Positions 26,754 to 37,512 of a stretch of 64,000 nt of DNA are shown piece by piece; position 1 is the first letter of the stretch; every line of letters starts with the position of its first letter. The notes beneath the pieces were generated by a model. The model saw nothing but the letters and a program-made list of their open reading frames with translations. It ran no database searches and was not told where the DNA came from. The stretch is from positions 186,001 through 250,000 of the forward strand of contig JABGRK010000017.1 in NCBI GenBank assembly GCA_018648325.1, read 5' to 3'. The DNA comes from Chloroflexota bacterium (lineage in GTDB: Bacteria > Chloroflexota > Dehalococcoidia > JABGRK01). The position numbers and the translations under genes are program-made.

Positions 26754-27476
26754 TTAGTCCGTTTTGGGCAGAAGTCCGCTAACCCTATCCCATATTATCT
26801 GTTCTATTTCTTTTTTGGATTTGGTTGCATCCACAACCAGCCATCTGCCGGGATCTTGGTCGGCTTGTGCCAGATAACCTTTTCGGATGCGTTTGTGGAA
26901 TGATACTTCTTTATCATCGAAGTGGTCTTTGTGGCTGTCTGCGCGCTTTCTCTTCAGTCCCTCTTCCGGCTCTATATCAAGCAGCACCACCAGGTCCGGC
27001 TGGATGCCTCTGGTGGCTATTTTGTTGGCTTGATTGATTAGTTCGACATCCATGTCACGGCCATATCCCTGATAGGCCACTGTTGAGTAGATATATCTGT
27101 CGCAGATGACGATGGCGCCGGTGTTTTTCGACAGGTGGGGTTGGATCACCTCGTCGATAATCTGCGCCCGGGCCAGCACGAAAAAAAGCAGTTCGGCACG
27201 GGGAGCGGAGGTTTGCAGTATGACATCAGGCAATGCGTGATCGGCCAGCGATGGTTCAAGCATCATGAGCTGGGGAAAGTTTTCCTTGAGTACGGGCTGG
27301 CCCAGATCAGGGTGACGGAGTACTCGCCGCAGCAGTTGTCCAAACAGAGTATCGCCGGGTTCCTGCGTGTGCAGCACCTGATACTTGCCAGTTTTTTTGA
27401 GCCGTTCGGAAAGAGCCTTGCTTTGAACGGTCTTGCCGCTGCCGTCTCCGCCCTCAAAGACTATGAATAAGCTCAA
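26754..27476 (-). CDS. tmk: Thymidylate kinase
   Basis: A 240-residue dTMP kinase, phosphorylating dTMP to dTDP. Motifs are VFEGGDGSGKTVQSKAL (P-loop), the substrate motif CDRYIYSTVAYQGYGRD and LLDIEPEEGLKRKRAD. It is longer than usual (about 205), owing to an insertion around residues 45-90 that includes LRRVLRHPDLGQPVLKENFP and a string of acidic/hydrophobic residues. The insertion may affect the substrate lid or oligomerisation. It lies 29 nt downstream of the R3H ATPase gene and 62 nt before plsY. Confidence 0.92.
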   Translation of the reverse strand: MSLFIVFEGGDGSGKTVQSKALSERLKKTGKYQVLHTQEPGDTLFGQLLRRVLRHPDLGQPVLKENFPQLMMLEPSLADHALPDVILQTSAPRAELLFFVLARAQIIDEVIQPHLSKNTGAIVICDRYIYSTVAYQGYGRDMDVELINQANKIATRGIQPDLVVLLDIEPEEGLKRKRADSHKDHFDDKEVSFHKRIRKGYLAQADQDPGRWLVVDATKSKKEIEQIIWDRVSGLLPKTD

Positions 27477-27505
27477 ATGCCACTCCTTTTATCGCATGCT
27501 TTTAA

Positions 27506-29002
<1,497 letters not shown>

Positions 29003-29044
29003 ACAGTAGTCAATCCAGTTGTATTTTAAGCTAATGTAGCACGA

Positions 29045-29626
29045 TTAGCGACGATTAACAATATCCAGAAAATATTTGTGCAACCTTGAGTCACGCGTAA
29101 GTTCGGGGTGGAAGGCCAGCGTCAGGATATTTCCATCACGCGCAGCCACGATGGTGCCGTCCGGCAATTTGACCAGCACTTCAACGTTTGATCCGGCGCT
29201 TTCAATACGGGGTGCACGGATGAAAATGGCGTGGTACGGCTTTTTGCCTATAGCGGGAATATCCAGATCGATTTCAAAACTGTCCACCTGCCGTCCGAAG
29301 GCGTTTCTCTTTACCTCTATATCCATAAGGCCGGTGGGTAGCTTGCCGTTTGTATCTACTTTATTTGCCAGCAGTATCATGCCGGCGCAGGTACCCATAA
29401 TGGGCAGACCGGATTGCCCCAGACTCTTGATTTTATCTGCCAGTTCGTAGCTTGCCATCAGCTTTGTGATGGTAGTGCTCTCACCGCCGGGTATTATCAG
29501 TCCGTCAATCCCGTCCAGTTCATCGGGCAGGCGAACTTCACTTGTTTCAACCCCCAACTTTTTGAGGATCGAGATATGTTCGGCAAAAGCGCCTTGCAGG
29601 GCTAGAACTCCGATTTTCTTTGTCAC
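29045..29626 (-). CDS. pdxT: Pyridoxal 5'-phosphate synthase glutaminase subunit
   Basis: A 193-residue class I glutaminase of the DXP-independent PLP pathway. It supplies ammonia to PdxS. The triad is visible: nucleophile Cys in IMGTCAGMILL, and His/Glu in LAFHPELT near the C-terminus; the IIPGGESTT oxyanion loop is present. The start is GTG, with AAGGA about 10 nt upstream. An intrinsic terminator lies between pdxS and this gene, so it may be partly uncoupled from its partner. Confidence 0.96.
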   Translation of the reverse strand: MTKKIGVLALQGAFAEHISILKKLGVETSEVRLPDELDGIDGLIIPGGESTTITKLMASYELADKIKSLGQSGLPIMGTCAGMILLANKVDTNGKLPTGLMDIEVKRNAFGRQVDSFEIDLDIPAIGKKPYHAIFIRAPRIESAGSNVEVLVKLPDGTIVAARDGNILTLAFHPELTRDSRLHKYFLDIVNRR

Positions 29627-29639
29627 GTCAGTTGTCCTT

Positions 29640-29671
29640 AAAATAAAAGGGGTATCCTAAAAGATACCCCT
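29640..29671 (-). terminator. Terminator/attenuator between pdxS and pdxT
   Basis: AGGGGTATC (29648-29656) and GATACCCCT (29663-29671) form a perfect 9-bp stem with a 6-nt loop. On the minus strand it is followed by TTTATTTT. It lies 30 nt after the pdxS stop and ends just before the pdxT SD. Confidence 0.8.
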
Positions 29672-29701
29672 CATTATACAAGATTTAAACCAGTATTTTT
29701 A

Positions 29702-30592
29702 CTACCAGCCCCTTTTTGCCAGTAGTTCCTCGGCGGGTATTTCGCTCATCTCTAGACCCGGCATGGCTGCACCCAGTCCTTTGGAGACCTCGGCGAGTAT
29801 GGCGGGATCGTTGTAATGCGTAACCGCCTTGACGATCGACTTGGCGAAAGCCGATGGGTTGGAAGATTTGAATATACCTGAGCCGACAAAGACGCCGTCT
29901 GCGCCCAGCTGCATCATCAGTGCGGCGTCGGCGGGGGTGGCAACGCCACCTGCGGCGAAGTTGACCACCGGCATTTTACCCGTTCTGCTTATCTTTTTGA
30001 GTAGCTCGTAAGGGGCACCCAGTTCCTTGGCCTCAGCCATTAGCTCCTCTGCGGGCATATTCTTTAACTTGCGAATCTCATCCATAACGGTGCGCATGTG
30101 CCGTACCGCTTCAACGATGTTGCCGGTACCGGCCTCGCCTTTGGTTCTGATCATGGCTGCGCCCTCGCCGATACGGCGTAAGGCCTCACCCAGGTTTCTG
30201 CATCCGCAGACGAACGGCACGCCGAAATCGTTTTTGTTGACGTGATGGCTCTCATCTGCCGGGGTTAACACCTCGGATTCATCTATATAGTCAACACCCA
30301 GCGCTTCAAGCAACTGCGCTTCCACGAAATGCCCGATGCGGCACTTGGCCATTACTGGAATGGAAACACAATCGATAATCGCTGTAATAATGTTTGGGTC
30401 GGACATGCGGGCTACGCCTCCTGTGGCGCGTATATCGGAAGGTACTCTCTCCAGTGCCATAACGGCGCAGGCACCGGCGTCCTCTGCTATTTTAGCGTGT
30501 TCCGGCGTTACTACGTCCATTATCACGCCGCCTTTTAGCATCTGGGCAAGCCCTGCCTTAACTGTGAAAGTCCCTGTATCCTTTTTCGACAT
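29702..30592 (-). CDS. pdxS: Pyridoxal 5'-phosphate synthase lyase subunit
   Basis: A 296-residue TIM-barrel PdxS. It makes PLP from ribose 5-phosphate, glyceraldehyde 3-phosphate and ammonia. Visible motifs are [21 protein letters not shown] (with the catalytic Asp), [26 protein letters not shown] (catalytic Lys region), [25 protein letters not shown] and [22 protein letters not shown]. It assembles as a dodecamer with PdxT. It is the first gene of a long minus-strand series to secA, though a terminator follows it. Confidence 0.97.
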   Translation of the reverse strand: MSKKDTGTFTVKAGLAQMLKGGVIMDVVTPEHAKIAEDAGACAVMALERVPSDIRATGGVARMSDPNIITAIIDCVSIPVMAKCRIGHFVEAQLLEALGVDYIDESEVLTPADESHHVNKNDFGVPFVCGCRNLGEALRRIGEGAAMIRTKGEAGTGNIVEAVRHMRTVMDEIRKLKNMPAEELMAEAKELGAPYELLKKISRTGKMPVVNFAAGGVATPADAALMMQLGADGVFVGSGIFKSSNPSAFAKSIVKAVTHYNDPAILAEVSKGLGAAMPGLEMSEIPAEELLAKRGW

Positions 30593-30679
30593 ATCTCTAT
30601 TCTCCTCCTACTTCTCCCTCAACCCTCCCATTTTACTATTGCATATGCCATTTATCAAGGCCCTGCATACGTGCTAGAC

Positions 30680-30708
30680 TTGTTTTTCTACCTAAAGCTC
30701 ATTATACT
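30680..30708 (+). promoter_or_regulatory. Promoter of ilvE operon
   Basis: TTGTTT (30680-30685), a 17-nt spacer and TATACT (30703-30708). A minus-strand TATAAT (30706-30701) overlaps the same -10 and may serve pdxS, although its -35 is weak. Confidence 0.5.
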
Positions 30709-30751
30709 AACTAAAAAGAAAATTTGAGTAAAGGTAGGATTTGTTTTTTAA

Positions 30752-31675
30752 ATGGCTGATTTAGCCTTTTTTGGCGGCAAAATAGTTCCTATTTCAGAGG
30801 CGAAGATAAGCGTTAAAACGCATGCACTGCATTACGGTACTTCGGCCTTTGAGGGGATTCGTGTGAACTGGCGAGACGATGAGAAAAAGTTCTATATCTT
30901 CCAATTAGAGGAACATTTCAAACGCCTTCTTAGAAGCTGCAACATCCTGAGAATGGACTTGCCGTATACCATCGACCAGATGTGCAAGATAAGCATAGAA
31001 CTGGTCCAGAGGTGCGGACATGAGGAAGACATTTATATACGTCCGCTGGCCTACAAGAGTACCGAAGCGGTTGGTGTAAAGCTGCACGACCTTGATTGCG
31101 ATCTAACCATGTTTGTAATACCATTTGGCCCTTATATAGATTTAGAAAAGGGCATAAAGTGCGGTACTTCATCGTGGCGCAAGATAAACGGCGACCAGAT
31201 GCCAAATCAGGCCAAGATAGCAGGTCCTTACATAAACCATGCTTTGTCCAAGACCCAAGCCATAGGCAACGGTTTTGACGAGGCCATACTGCTTACTCAA
31301 AAAGGGTATGTTTCAGAGGGCAGTGGTGAGAACATATTCATCGTCAAGGATGGACAGATAATAACTCCGCCTCCTTCAGACAATATACTTGTTGGCATAA
31401 CGCGCAACAGCGTAATGGAGCTGGCCAAAAACGAATTTGGGCTTGATACCATAGAGCGCTCGATAGACTTCAGCGAGCTTTATGTGGCAGACGAGTGCTT
31501 TATGACCGGCACAGCGGCTCACGTGGCACCGGTCATTGAGATTGATCGTCGTGCAGTGGGCGATGGCAGTATCGGGCCGATAACCAAGAAGCTGCAAAAG
31601 CTCTATTTTGATGTGGAGCAGGGCAGGAACGAAAAGTACATGCATTGGTGTACGGCGGTAACTCCTAAAAAGTAA
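30752..31675 (+). CDS. ilvE: Branched-chain amino acid aminotransferase
   Basis: A 307-residue fold-type IV PLP aminotransferase. Motifs are ALHYGTSAFEGIRVNW, YIRPLAYKS, AKIAGPYINHALSKTQAIGNGFDEAILL (the PLP Lys is the K of SKTQA or of the preceding QAKIAG; the latter is usual), VSEGSGENIFIV and PPPSDNILVGITRNSV. It makes leucine, isoleucine and valine from their keto acids with glutamate. It precedes the carboxyltransferase gene by 31 nt and begins the central-metabolism series. Confidence 0.94.
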   Translation: MADLAFFGGKIVPISEAKISVKTHALHYGTSAFEGIRVNWRDDEKKFYIFQLEEHFKRLLRSCNILRMDLPYTIDQMCKISIELVQRCGHEEDIYIRPLAYKSTEAVGVKLHDLDCDLTMFVIPFGPYIDLEKGIKCGTSSWRKINGDQMPNQAKIAGPYINHALSKTQAIGNGFDEAILLTQKGYVSEGSGENIFIVKDGQIITPPPSDNILVGITRNSVMELAKNEFGLDTIERSIDFSELYVADECFMTGTAAHVAPVIEIDRRAVGDGSIGPITKKLQKLYFDVEQGRNEKYMHWCTAVTPKK

Positions 31676-31706
31676 ACATTGTGTTTTTTAAAAATAAGGA
31701 AGTTGT

Positions 31707-33260
31707 ATGGGTAGCGTATCGGACAGGCTTGATAATCTAAAAGACCGGGAAGCCAAAGCCAAAGCGCTTGGCGGATCCGAACAGATTGCCCGTCAAAAGG
31801 CGAAAGGCAAACTTACTGCCAGAGAGCGGCTGGAATTGCTGTTTGACCCCGGCACGTTTGAAGAGCTGGACATGTTTGTGGCCAGCCGCAGCACCGATTT
31901 TGACATGCAATCTGCCTATGTTGCTGCTGAAGGTGTGATTACCGGCCATGGTCTGGTAGACGGCCGTCAGGTATGTGCCTACTCGCAGGACTTCACATCC
32001 ATGGGTGGAACGCTGGGTGAGATGCATGCCAAAAAGATTTGGAAGGTGCTTGATCTTGCCCTTAAAACCCGGTGTCCGGTAGTCGGGCTTAACGATTCGG
32101 GTGGCGCGCGCATTCAGGAGGGCGTGGATGCTCTTTCCGGATATGGCGGTATATTTTACCGCAACACTTGTGCGTCCGGTGTTATTCCCCAGATATCGGC
32201 CATAATGGGACCCACCGCCGGTGGCGCCGTATATTCACCAGCGCTGATGGACTGGGTGTTTATGGTGAAAAACTCAAGTTATATGTTCATCACCGGACCT
32301 GATGTGGTGCGCTCTGTTATTGGTGAGGAAGTATCAGCTGAGAAGTTGGGTGGCGCAGTTACTCAAAACAGCAAAAGCGGCGTGGCTCATTTTGCCTGTG
32401 ACGATGATGCATCTGCAATCCAGCAGATAAAAGAACTGCTTTCATATTTGCCATCAAGCAACGATGAAGCTGCTCCCCCGGTTGCAACCATGGATGAGCC
32501 AGATCGCACTAACGAGGCTTTGGATACGATTATTCCCGATAGCAGCAAAAAAGTGTACGACATGATGGATATCATCAGGTCGATAGTTGATGATGGCGTG
32601 GTGCTGGAGCCACATTCCAATTATGCCAAAAACATGATAGTTTGTTTTGCCCGCATGGATGGCCAGACGGTGGGCATTATAGCCAATCAGCCCAAGGCTC
32701 TTGCCGGGTGTCTGGACGTTAACGCTTCTGATAAAGCATCGCGCTTTATCAGGTTCTGCGATGCCTTTAATATTCCACTGGTTACGCTGGTGGATGTTCC
32801 CGGATATCTGCCCGGTACCAAACAGGAGTGGACCGGTATTATTCGCCATGGAGCCAAGCTGCTTTACGCATATTCAGAGGCCACTGTGCCCAAGGTTACA
32901 CTGATTACCCGCAAAGCATATGGTGGTGCATATCTGGCGATGTGCTCAAAGGATCTGGGTGCCGATTACGTTATGGCGTGGCCCACTGCCGAGATAGCGG
33001 TTATGGGTGGACTGGGCGCTGCTTCCATAATTCACCGGCGTGAGATAAACGGGGATGCAGATCCTAAGGCCAAGCTTGTTGAGAAGATAAAAGAGTATAA
33101 CGATCTATTCTGCAATCCCTACATTGCTGCATCACGCGGATACGTTGATGCTGTGATAAGTCCACGTGACAGTCGAGCCAGAATAATAAGCGCGCTTGCC
33201 CTGCTTGAGACCAAGTATGAGACGCGCCCTGACAAAAAACACGGCAATATGCCCGTCTAG
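31707..33260 (+). CDS. Acyl-CoA carboxylase carboxyltransferase subunit (PccB/MmdA-like)
   Basis: A 517-residue biotin-dependent carboxyltransferase with two crotonase-like halves. It shows KGKLTARERLELLFDPGTFEE, SQDFTSMGGTLGEMHAKKI, LNDSGGARIQEGVDALSGYG, IMGPTAGGAVYSPALMDWVFM and, in the second half, VDVPGYLPGTKQEW and TRKAYGGAYLAMCSKDLGAD. It transfers carboxyl from biotin to propionyl-CoA or acetyl-CoA, or works in reverse as a decarboxylase subunit. No biotin carboxylase or BCCP gene is adjacent, so the partners must be elsewhere. In an acyl-CoA-degrading anaerobe a propionyl- or glutaconyl-CoA role is possible. Confidence 0.93.
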   Translation: MGSVSDRLDNLKDREAKAKALGGSEQIARQKAKGKLTARERLELLFDPGTFEELDMFVASRSTDFDMQSAYVAAEGVITGHGLVDGRQVCAYSQDFTSMGGTLGEMHAKKIWKVLDLALKTRCPVVGLNDSGGARIQEGVDALSGYGGIFYRNTCASGVIPQISAIMGPTAGGAVYSPALMDWVFMVKNSSYMFITGPDVVRSVIGEEVSAEKLGGAVTQNSKSGVAHFACDDDASAIQQIKELLSYLPSSNDEAAPPVATMDEPDRTNEALDTIIPDSSKKVYDMMDIIRSIVDDGVVLEPHSNYAKNMIVCFARMDGQTVGIIANQPKALAGCLDVNASDKASRFIRFCDAFNIPLVTLVDVPGYLPGTKQEWTGIIRHGAKLLYAYSEATVPKVTLITRKAYGGAYLAMCSKDLGADYVMAWPTAEIAVMGGLGAASIIHRREINGDADPKAKLVEKIKEYNDLFCNPYIAASRGYVDAVISPRDSRARIISALALLETKYETRPDKKHGNMPV

Positions 33261-33314
33261 GTTTCTATCTTATCACCTCGTAAATCGTTTCCTAATAAGA
33301 TATAATAGTTAGCT

Positions 33315-34568
33315 ATGGGTAAAACTTTAGTTGAAAAAATCTTAAGCAATAAATCCGGGACTGATGCCGTGGCAGGTGGTATAGCCATTGCCAAGGTTGA
33401 TGTGGCCTTTGTGCAGGATGGAACCGGGCCGCTGGCGGTACGCCAGTTTGACGAGGCCGGTTTTGCAAAAGTAGCCAATCCTGATAAATCAATCCTCTTT
33501 TTAGATCATGCAGCACCCAGTCCTAATCAACAGCTTTCTAACGACCATATGCTGCTGCGCCAGTTTTCCAAAAACACTGGTGTGCAACTCTCGGAAGTGG
33601 GTGAGGGTGTATGCCATCAGATAGTTGCCGAGAGCTACGCTAGTCCGGGCGATGTTGTTGTGGGTGCGGATTCACACACGGTGACAGCGGGCGCTTTTTC
33701 TGCAGTGGCAACAGGCATGGGCTCAACGGATATTGCTGTGGCAATGGCGCTGGGCAAGACGTGGTTCCGTGTTCCCGAGACTTATAAAATTGTCGTAAAT
33801 GGTAAGTTTCAAAAAGGTGTTTATCCCAAAGACCTGATACTTCATCTCATTGGTATGATAGGTGCCGACGGTGCCACATACAAGGCGCTTGAATTTGCCG
33901 GTGATACGATTGATGCTATGTCCATGGTGGGGCGACTGACTATCGCCAACATGGCGGTGGAGGCCGGTGCCAAGGTTGGGTTGTTTGCCTCTGACGAAAC
34001 GACTCGCGATTATCTAATCAAACAGGGCCGTGGTGACAGTTACGTTGCTATTGCTCCCGACGCTGATGCTGTGTACGAGCGCGTTATTGAGATTGACGCC
34101 GGTACCATTGAGCCGACGGTTTCCAAACCGCATACGGTAGATAATACTGCACTTGCTAAAGAGCTGGGCGATGTCAAAATCCAGCAAGTGTTTATGGGTA
34201 CCTGCACTAACGGCAGGCTTAACGATTTTGCCGTTGCGGCGGGGATACTTAAGGGTAAGAAACGCCATGCGGATACGAGGTTGCTGATTGCTCCCGCATC
34301 CAGAAAAGTGCTGTCAGATGCCATAGCCGCCGGTTATATTCAGACATTGCTTGACGCCGGTGCGACTATAATGCCGCCGGGCTGTGCCGCCTGCGTGGGT
34401 GTGCATCAGGGCATTCTGGGAGACGGCGAGGTTTGTCTGTCAACCGCCAACCGTAATTTCAAGGGCAGGATGGGCAATCCCGACAGCTATATTTACCTGG
34501 CAAGCCCTGCTACTGCAGCGGCGTCTGCTATAACGGGACGTATTACCGACCCGCGGGAGGTGGTGTAA
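33315..34568 (+). CDS. leuC: Aconitase/3-isopropylmalate dehydratase-family large subunit
   Basis: A 417-residue LeuC-type hydrolyase of the short (archaeal-type) class. The three 4Fe-4S ligands are in MGTCTNGRL and PPGCAACVG. Other motifs are FLDHAAPSPN, VVGADSHTVTAGAFSAVATGMGSTD and IGADGATYKALEFAG. It isomerises isopropylmalate, homocitrate or citrate. Next to isocitrate and malate dehydrogenases and fumarase, an aconitase role is as likely as leucine synthesis, since no leuA or leuB lies nearby. The ATG follows a TATAAT by only 8 nt and has no SD, so the mRNA may be leaderless. The stop overlaps the small-subunit ATG. Confidence 0.88.
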   Translation: MGKTLVEKILSNKSGTDAVAGGIAIAKVDVAFVQDGTGPLAVRQFDEAGFAKVANPDKSILFLDHAAPSPNQQLSNDHMLLRQFSKNTGVQLSEVGEGVCHQIVAESYASPGDVVVGADSHTVTAGAFSAVATGMGSTDIAVAMALGKTWFRVPETYKIVVNGKFQKGVYPKDLILHLIGMIGADGATYKALEFAGDTIDAMSMVGRLTIANMAVEAGAKVGLFASDETTRDYLIKQGRGDSYVAIAPDADAVYERVIEIDAGTIEPTVSKPHTVDNTALAKELGDVKIQQVFMGTCTNGRLNDFAVAAGILKGKKRHADTRLLIAPASRKVLSDAIAAGYIQTLLDAGATIMPPGCAACVGVHQGILGDGEVCLSTANRNFKGRMGNPDSYIYLASPATAAASAITGRITDPREVV

Positions 34569-35062
34569 TGTTAAAGGGCCAAGCGCACAAATTTGGCAGT
34601 GACATATCTACCGACCTTATTGCGCCGGGTAGATACTTTCATCTCAGGAGCAATTTGCCTGAGCTCGCAAAGCATGTGCTTGAGGATGCTGATCCAGAGT
34701 TTGCGTCCATAGTCAAAAGTGGTGATTTTGTTGTTGCAGACAGCAACTTCGGGCTGGGCTCCAGCCGCGAGCATGCGCCGATCATCATTAAAATGGCGGG
34801 TGTTGCTGCTGTGTTGGCCAAGTCATTCGCACGTATATTTTTTAGAAATGCCATAAACGTTGGACTGCCGGTGCTCATTTGTGACACGGATCAGATTGGG
34901 CAGGGAGATGAGCTTGAGGTTGATCTGGCAGCAGGTATCATCAAAGATAAGACCAATGGAATTGAACTCACATTCAGCAAAATTCCCGAGGCCATGCTCA
35001 AGATTTTAGACGAGGGCGGGCTTGTTCCCTATATAAAAAAGCACGGCGATTTTAAGCTTTAA
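34568..35062 (+). CDS. leuD: Aconitase/3-isopropylmalate dehydratase-family small subunit
   Basis: A 164-residue swivelling-domain subunit pairing with the preceding gene. It shows GSDISTDLIAPGRYFHLRS, ADSNFGLGSSREHAPIIIKMAGVAAVLAKSFARIFFRNAINVGLP (the SSREHA substrate loop) and a short beta tail. The RYFHLRS loop sits where the specificity residues (YLRT in IPM isomerases) are found and matches neither standard form, so substrate cannot be assigned. TAATG overlap with the large subunit ensures coupling. It is followed by the isocitrate dehydrogenase gene after 11 nt. Confidence 0.9.
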   Translation: MLKGQAHKFGSDISTDLIAPGRYFHLRSNLPELAKHVLEDADPEFASIVKSGDFVVADSNFGLGSSREHAPIIIKMAGVAAVLAKSFARIFFRNAINVGLPVLICDTDQIGQGDELEVDLAAGIIKDKTNGIELTFSKIPEAMLKILDEGGLVPYIKKHGDFKL

Positions 35063-35073
35063 GGATTAGTTTA

Positions 35074-36162
35074 GTGCCTTATGATGTAACATTAATTCCC
35101 GGCGACGGTATTGGGCCGGAGGTGACTTCCGCAACGGTGCGTGTGCTGGAGGCAACAGGGGTTGCCTTTAACTGGGATACACAGGATGCTGGCGAAGGTG
35201 TTATGGCCAAATACGGTACGCCTCTTCCTGAGCACGTAATTGAATCGATTAAGAAGAACGGTATTGCGCTTAAAGGGCCCATTACCACTCCGGTGGGCAC
35301 TGGTTTTCGCAGCGTAAACGTTGCTTTGCGCCAGACGCTTGATCTTTATGCCTGTCTGCGTCCGTGCAAGACCTACGATGGCGTTCCGTCGCGGTACAGC
35401 GATGTTGACCTGATAGTAGTCAGGGAGAACACTGAGGGGCTTTATTGCGGTATAGAGTTCGAAAAGGGCACTGCCGAGCTTGATAAGCTGATAGCGCTGG
35501 TCAAAGAAAACGAAGGCAAGGAGCTGGACAAGAACTCCGGTGTAAGCCTGAAGGTTATATCCGAGCATGCCAGCAGGCGCATTGTAAAGTTTGCTTTTGA
35601 GTATGCGCGCAAAAATGGCAGAAAAAAGGTAACCGCCGTTCATAAGGCTAACATTCTCAAGTACTCCGACGGGCTTTTTCTGTCGATCGCTAATGAAATA
35701 GCTGCCGGTTACCCTGATATTGAGTACGACGACGTGATAATAGATAACATGTGTATGCAGCTGGTGCGCAATCCCGAGAAGTATGACGTTATGGTGCTGC
35801 CCAACCTGTTTGGGGACATAGCATCGGACCTGTGTGCCGGACTGGTGGGAGGGCTTGGTGTTGCGCCGGGTGCCAACATAGGTGAAGGGTACGCCGTTTT
35901 TGAGCCGACTCATGGTAGTGCTCCCAAGTATGCCGGGCTGAACAAGACCAATCCGATGGCAACGATGCTATCCGGTGTTTTGATGCTAAGGCATTTGGGT
36001 CACATAGATGAGGCCGACAGGATGGAGAAGGCGCTTGCTGATATCATCGCAGAAGGTAAGTCGGTCACTTACGATTTGAAGTCCGACCGCGAGGATACAA
36101 CGGCGGTGGGAACATCAGAAGTGGCTGATGCCATAATCGAAAAAATGATTAGTTTAAAGTAG
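35074..36162 (+). CDS. NAD-type isocitrate (isopropylmalate-family) dehydrogenase
   Basis: A 362-residue beta-decarboxylating dehydrogenase. It begins VTLIPGDGIGPEV and contains VRENTEGLYCGIEFEKG, the NTEGLY form used by isocitrate and homoisocitrate dehydrogenases; KANILKYSDGLF; DDVIIDNMCMQLVRNPEKYDVMVLPNLFGDIASDLCAGLVGGLG; and FEPTHGSAPKYAG. The HGSAPKYAGLNKTNP region suggests NAD-linked isocitrate activity. The start is GTG with AAGGA upstream. It sits between the aconitase-like pair and mdh, which supports a TCA role (2-oxoglutarate for glutamate). Confidence 0.9.
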   Translation: MPYDVTLIPGDGIGPEVTSATVRVLEATGVAFNWDTQDAGEGVMAKYGTPLPEHVIESIKKNGIALKGPITTPVGTGFRSVNVALRQTLDLYACLRPCKTYDGVPSRYSDVDLIVVRENTEGLYCGIEFEKGTAELDKLIALVKENEGKELDKNSGVSLKVISEHASRRIVKFAFEYARKNGRKKVTAVHKANILKYSDGLFLSIANEIAAGYPDIEYDDVIIDNMCMQLVRNPEKYDVMVLPNLFGDIASDLCAGLVGGLGVAPGANIGEGYAVFEPTHGSAPKYAGLNKTNPMATMLSGVLMLRHLGHIDEADRMEKALADIIAEGKSVTYDLKSDREDTTAVGTSEVADAIIEKMISLK

Positions 36163-36175
36163 CAGGAGTTATGAA

Positions 36176-37105
36176 GTGAAGAGCAAGGTAACTGTTATAG
36201 GGGCCGGTAATGTGGGAGCGACCTGTGCACAGCGTGTGGCGCAGGGTGGTTACGCCGATGTGGTATTGCTGGACATTGTTGAAGGGATGCCGCAGGGCAA
36301 GGCCATAGACATGATGCACAGCCATCCTATAGTCGGATCATCTAGAAGCATAGTTGGTACCAACAGTTACGATGATACTGCTGGGTCGGATGTGGTGGTC
36401 ATAACATCAGGTTCGCCGCGTAAGCCGGGCATGAGCAGGGACGACCTTGTTGCGGTAAACAGTGCGGTCATGAATAGCGTTGTGCCCCAGGTACTCAAAC
36501 ATTCACCCGATTGCATTCTCATAGTGGTAACCAATCCTCTGGATGCCATGGTATATCTGGTTTTAAAAATATCGGGATTGCCATCAAGCCGGGTTATGGG
36601 TATGTCGGGTGTGTTGGATACGGGGCGTTTCAGATCGATAATTGCGGCACATCTCGATGTTTCAGTTCAGGACGTACATGCTTGCATACTGGGAGCGCAT
36701 GGCGATACTATGGTGATCATGCCGAGGCTTAGCACTGTGGGCGGTGTGCCGCTGACCCAACTTTTATCTAAACAGGAGATTGATAAGCTTGTTGATCGCT
36801 CGGTCAAAAGCGGTGCTGAGGTTGTCAGTTTGCTCAAAACCGGAAGCGCGTTCTATGCTCCGGGCATAGCAGCGGCGCAGATGGCCGAATCCATCGTGCT
36901 GGATAGTAAGCGTATTCTCCCCGTTTGCGCATATCTTGATGGACAGTTTGGCCTAAGTGACATATATCTGGGTGTTCCGGCAAAGATTGGTGCCGATGGT
37001 GTGGAAAAGGTGCTTGAGTTCGAGCTTACAGATGAAGAAAAGCTGGCGCTGGATAAATCCGCTGAGTCTGTGCGAGAGCTTATCGCCAAACTGGATTTGA
37101 GTTAG
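36176..37105 (+). CDS. mdh: Malate dehydrogenase
   Basis: A 309-residue LDH-like malate dehydrogenase with all key elements: VIGAGNVGATCAQRVAQ, the substrate loop SGSPRKPGMSRDDL with its Arg pair, VVTNPLDAMVYLV, LDTGRFRS and catalytic His in ILGAHGDTM. It interconverts malate and oxaloacetate with NAD. The start is GTG with AGGAG upstream; an ATG five bases earlier is out of frame. It lies 13 nt after the isocitrate dehydrogenase gene. It is the canonical counterpart of the altered paralogue at 16351. Confidence 0.96.
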   Translation: MKSKVTVIGAGNVGATCAQRVAQGGYADVVLLDIVEGMPQGKAIDMMHSHPIVGSSRSIVGTNSYDDTAGSDVVVITSGSPRKPGMSRDDLVAVNSAVMNSVVPQVLKHSPDCILIVVTNPLDAMVYLVLKISGLPSSRVMGMSGVLDTGRFRSIIAAHLDVSVQDVHACILGAHGDTMVIMPRLSTVGGVPLTQLLSKQEIDKLVDRSVKSGAEVVSLLKTGSAFYAPGIAAAQMAESIVLDSKRILPVCAYLDGQFGLSDIYLGVPAKIGADGVEKVLEFELTDEEKLALDKSAESVRELIAKLDLS

Positions 37106-37109
37106 CCAT

Positions 37110-37472
37110 ATGCCGATTTACGAGTATGGATGCAAAGACTGTAGACGCAAAACCACTGTATTTCTGCGCAGCTTCTCCGTTGAACCGAAGGCGCTTGTTT
37201 GTGATTCCTGCGGCGGTAGCAATCTTGTTCGCCTCATTTCCCGCGTTGCTGTTGTGAAGTCGGAGGCAGCCCGCATGGAAGCGATGGCCGATCCGTCCAG
37301 TTGGGGAGGCGTTGACGAGAACGACCCCAAGAGCATTGCCAAAATGATGCGCAGTATGCAAAACCAGATGGGCGAGGCCGTAGATCCGCAGATGGAAGAG
37401 GCTATTGAGAAGATGGAGCAGGGTGAGATACCCGATGAGCCATCTTATGGTGGCGGAATGGAAGATTTTTAG
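37110..37472 (+). CDS. FmdB-family zinc-ribbon protein
   Basis: A 120-residue protein. Its N-terminal putative regulatory zinc ribbon is IYEYGCKDCRRKTTVF...LVCDSCGGSNLVRLISR (two CxxC pairs). The C-terminal part is low-complexity, acidic and Met-rich (AKMMRSMQNQMGEAVDPQMEEAIEKMEQGE), ending GGGMEDF. The FmdB name comes from methylotroph regulators; the function here is unknown. It starts 4 nt after mdh, so it is the last gene of that operon, and a convergent ABC gene follows. Confidence 0.85.
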   Translation: MPIYEYGCKDCRRKTTVFLRSFSVEPKALVCDSCGGSNLVRLISRVAVVKSEAARMEAMADPSSWGGVDENDPKSIAKMMRSMQNQMGEAVDPQMEEAIEKMEQGEIPDEPSYGGGMEDF

Positions 37473-37512
37473 GTAAATAAGCCTCCATCAGACTCATTCC
37501 CCAAGAGCCTTT

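Noticed and set aside
35092-35913. 273-codon minus-strand ORF opposite isocitrate dehydrogenase
   Set aside because: Shadow; the plus frame is unambiguous.
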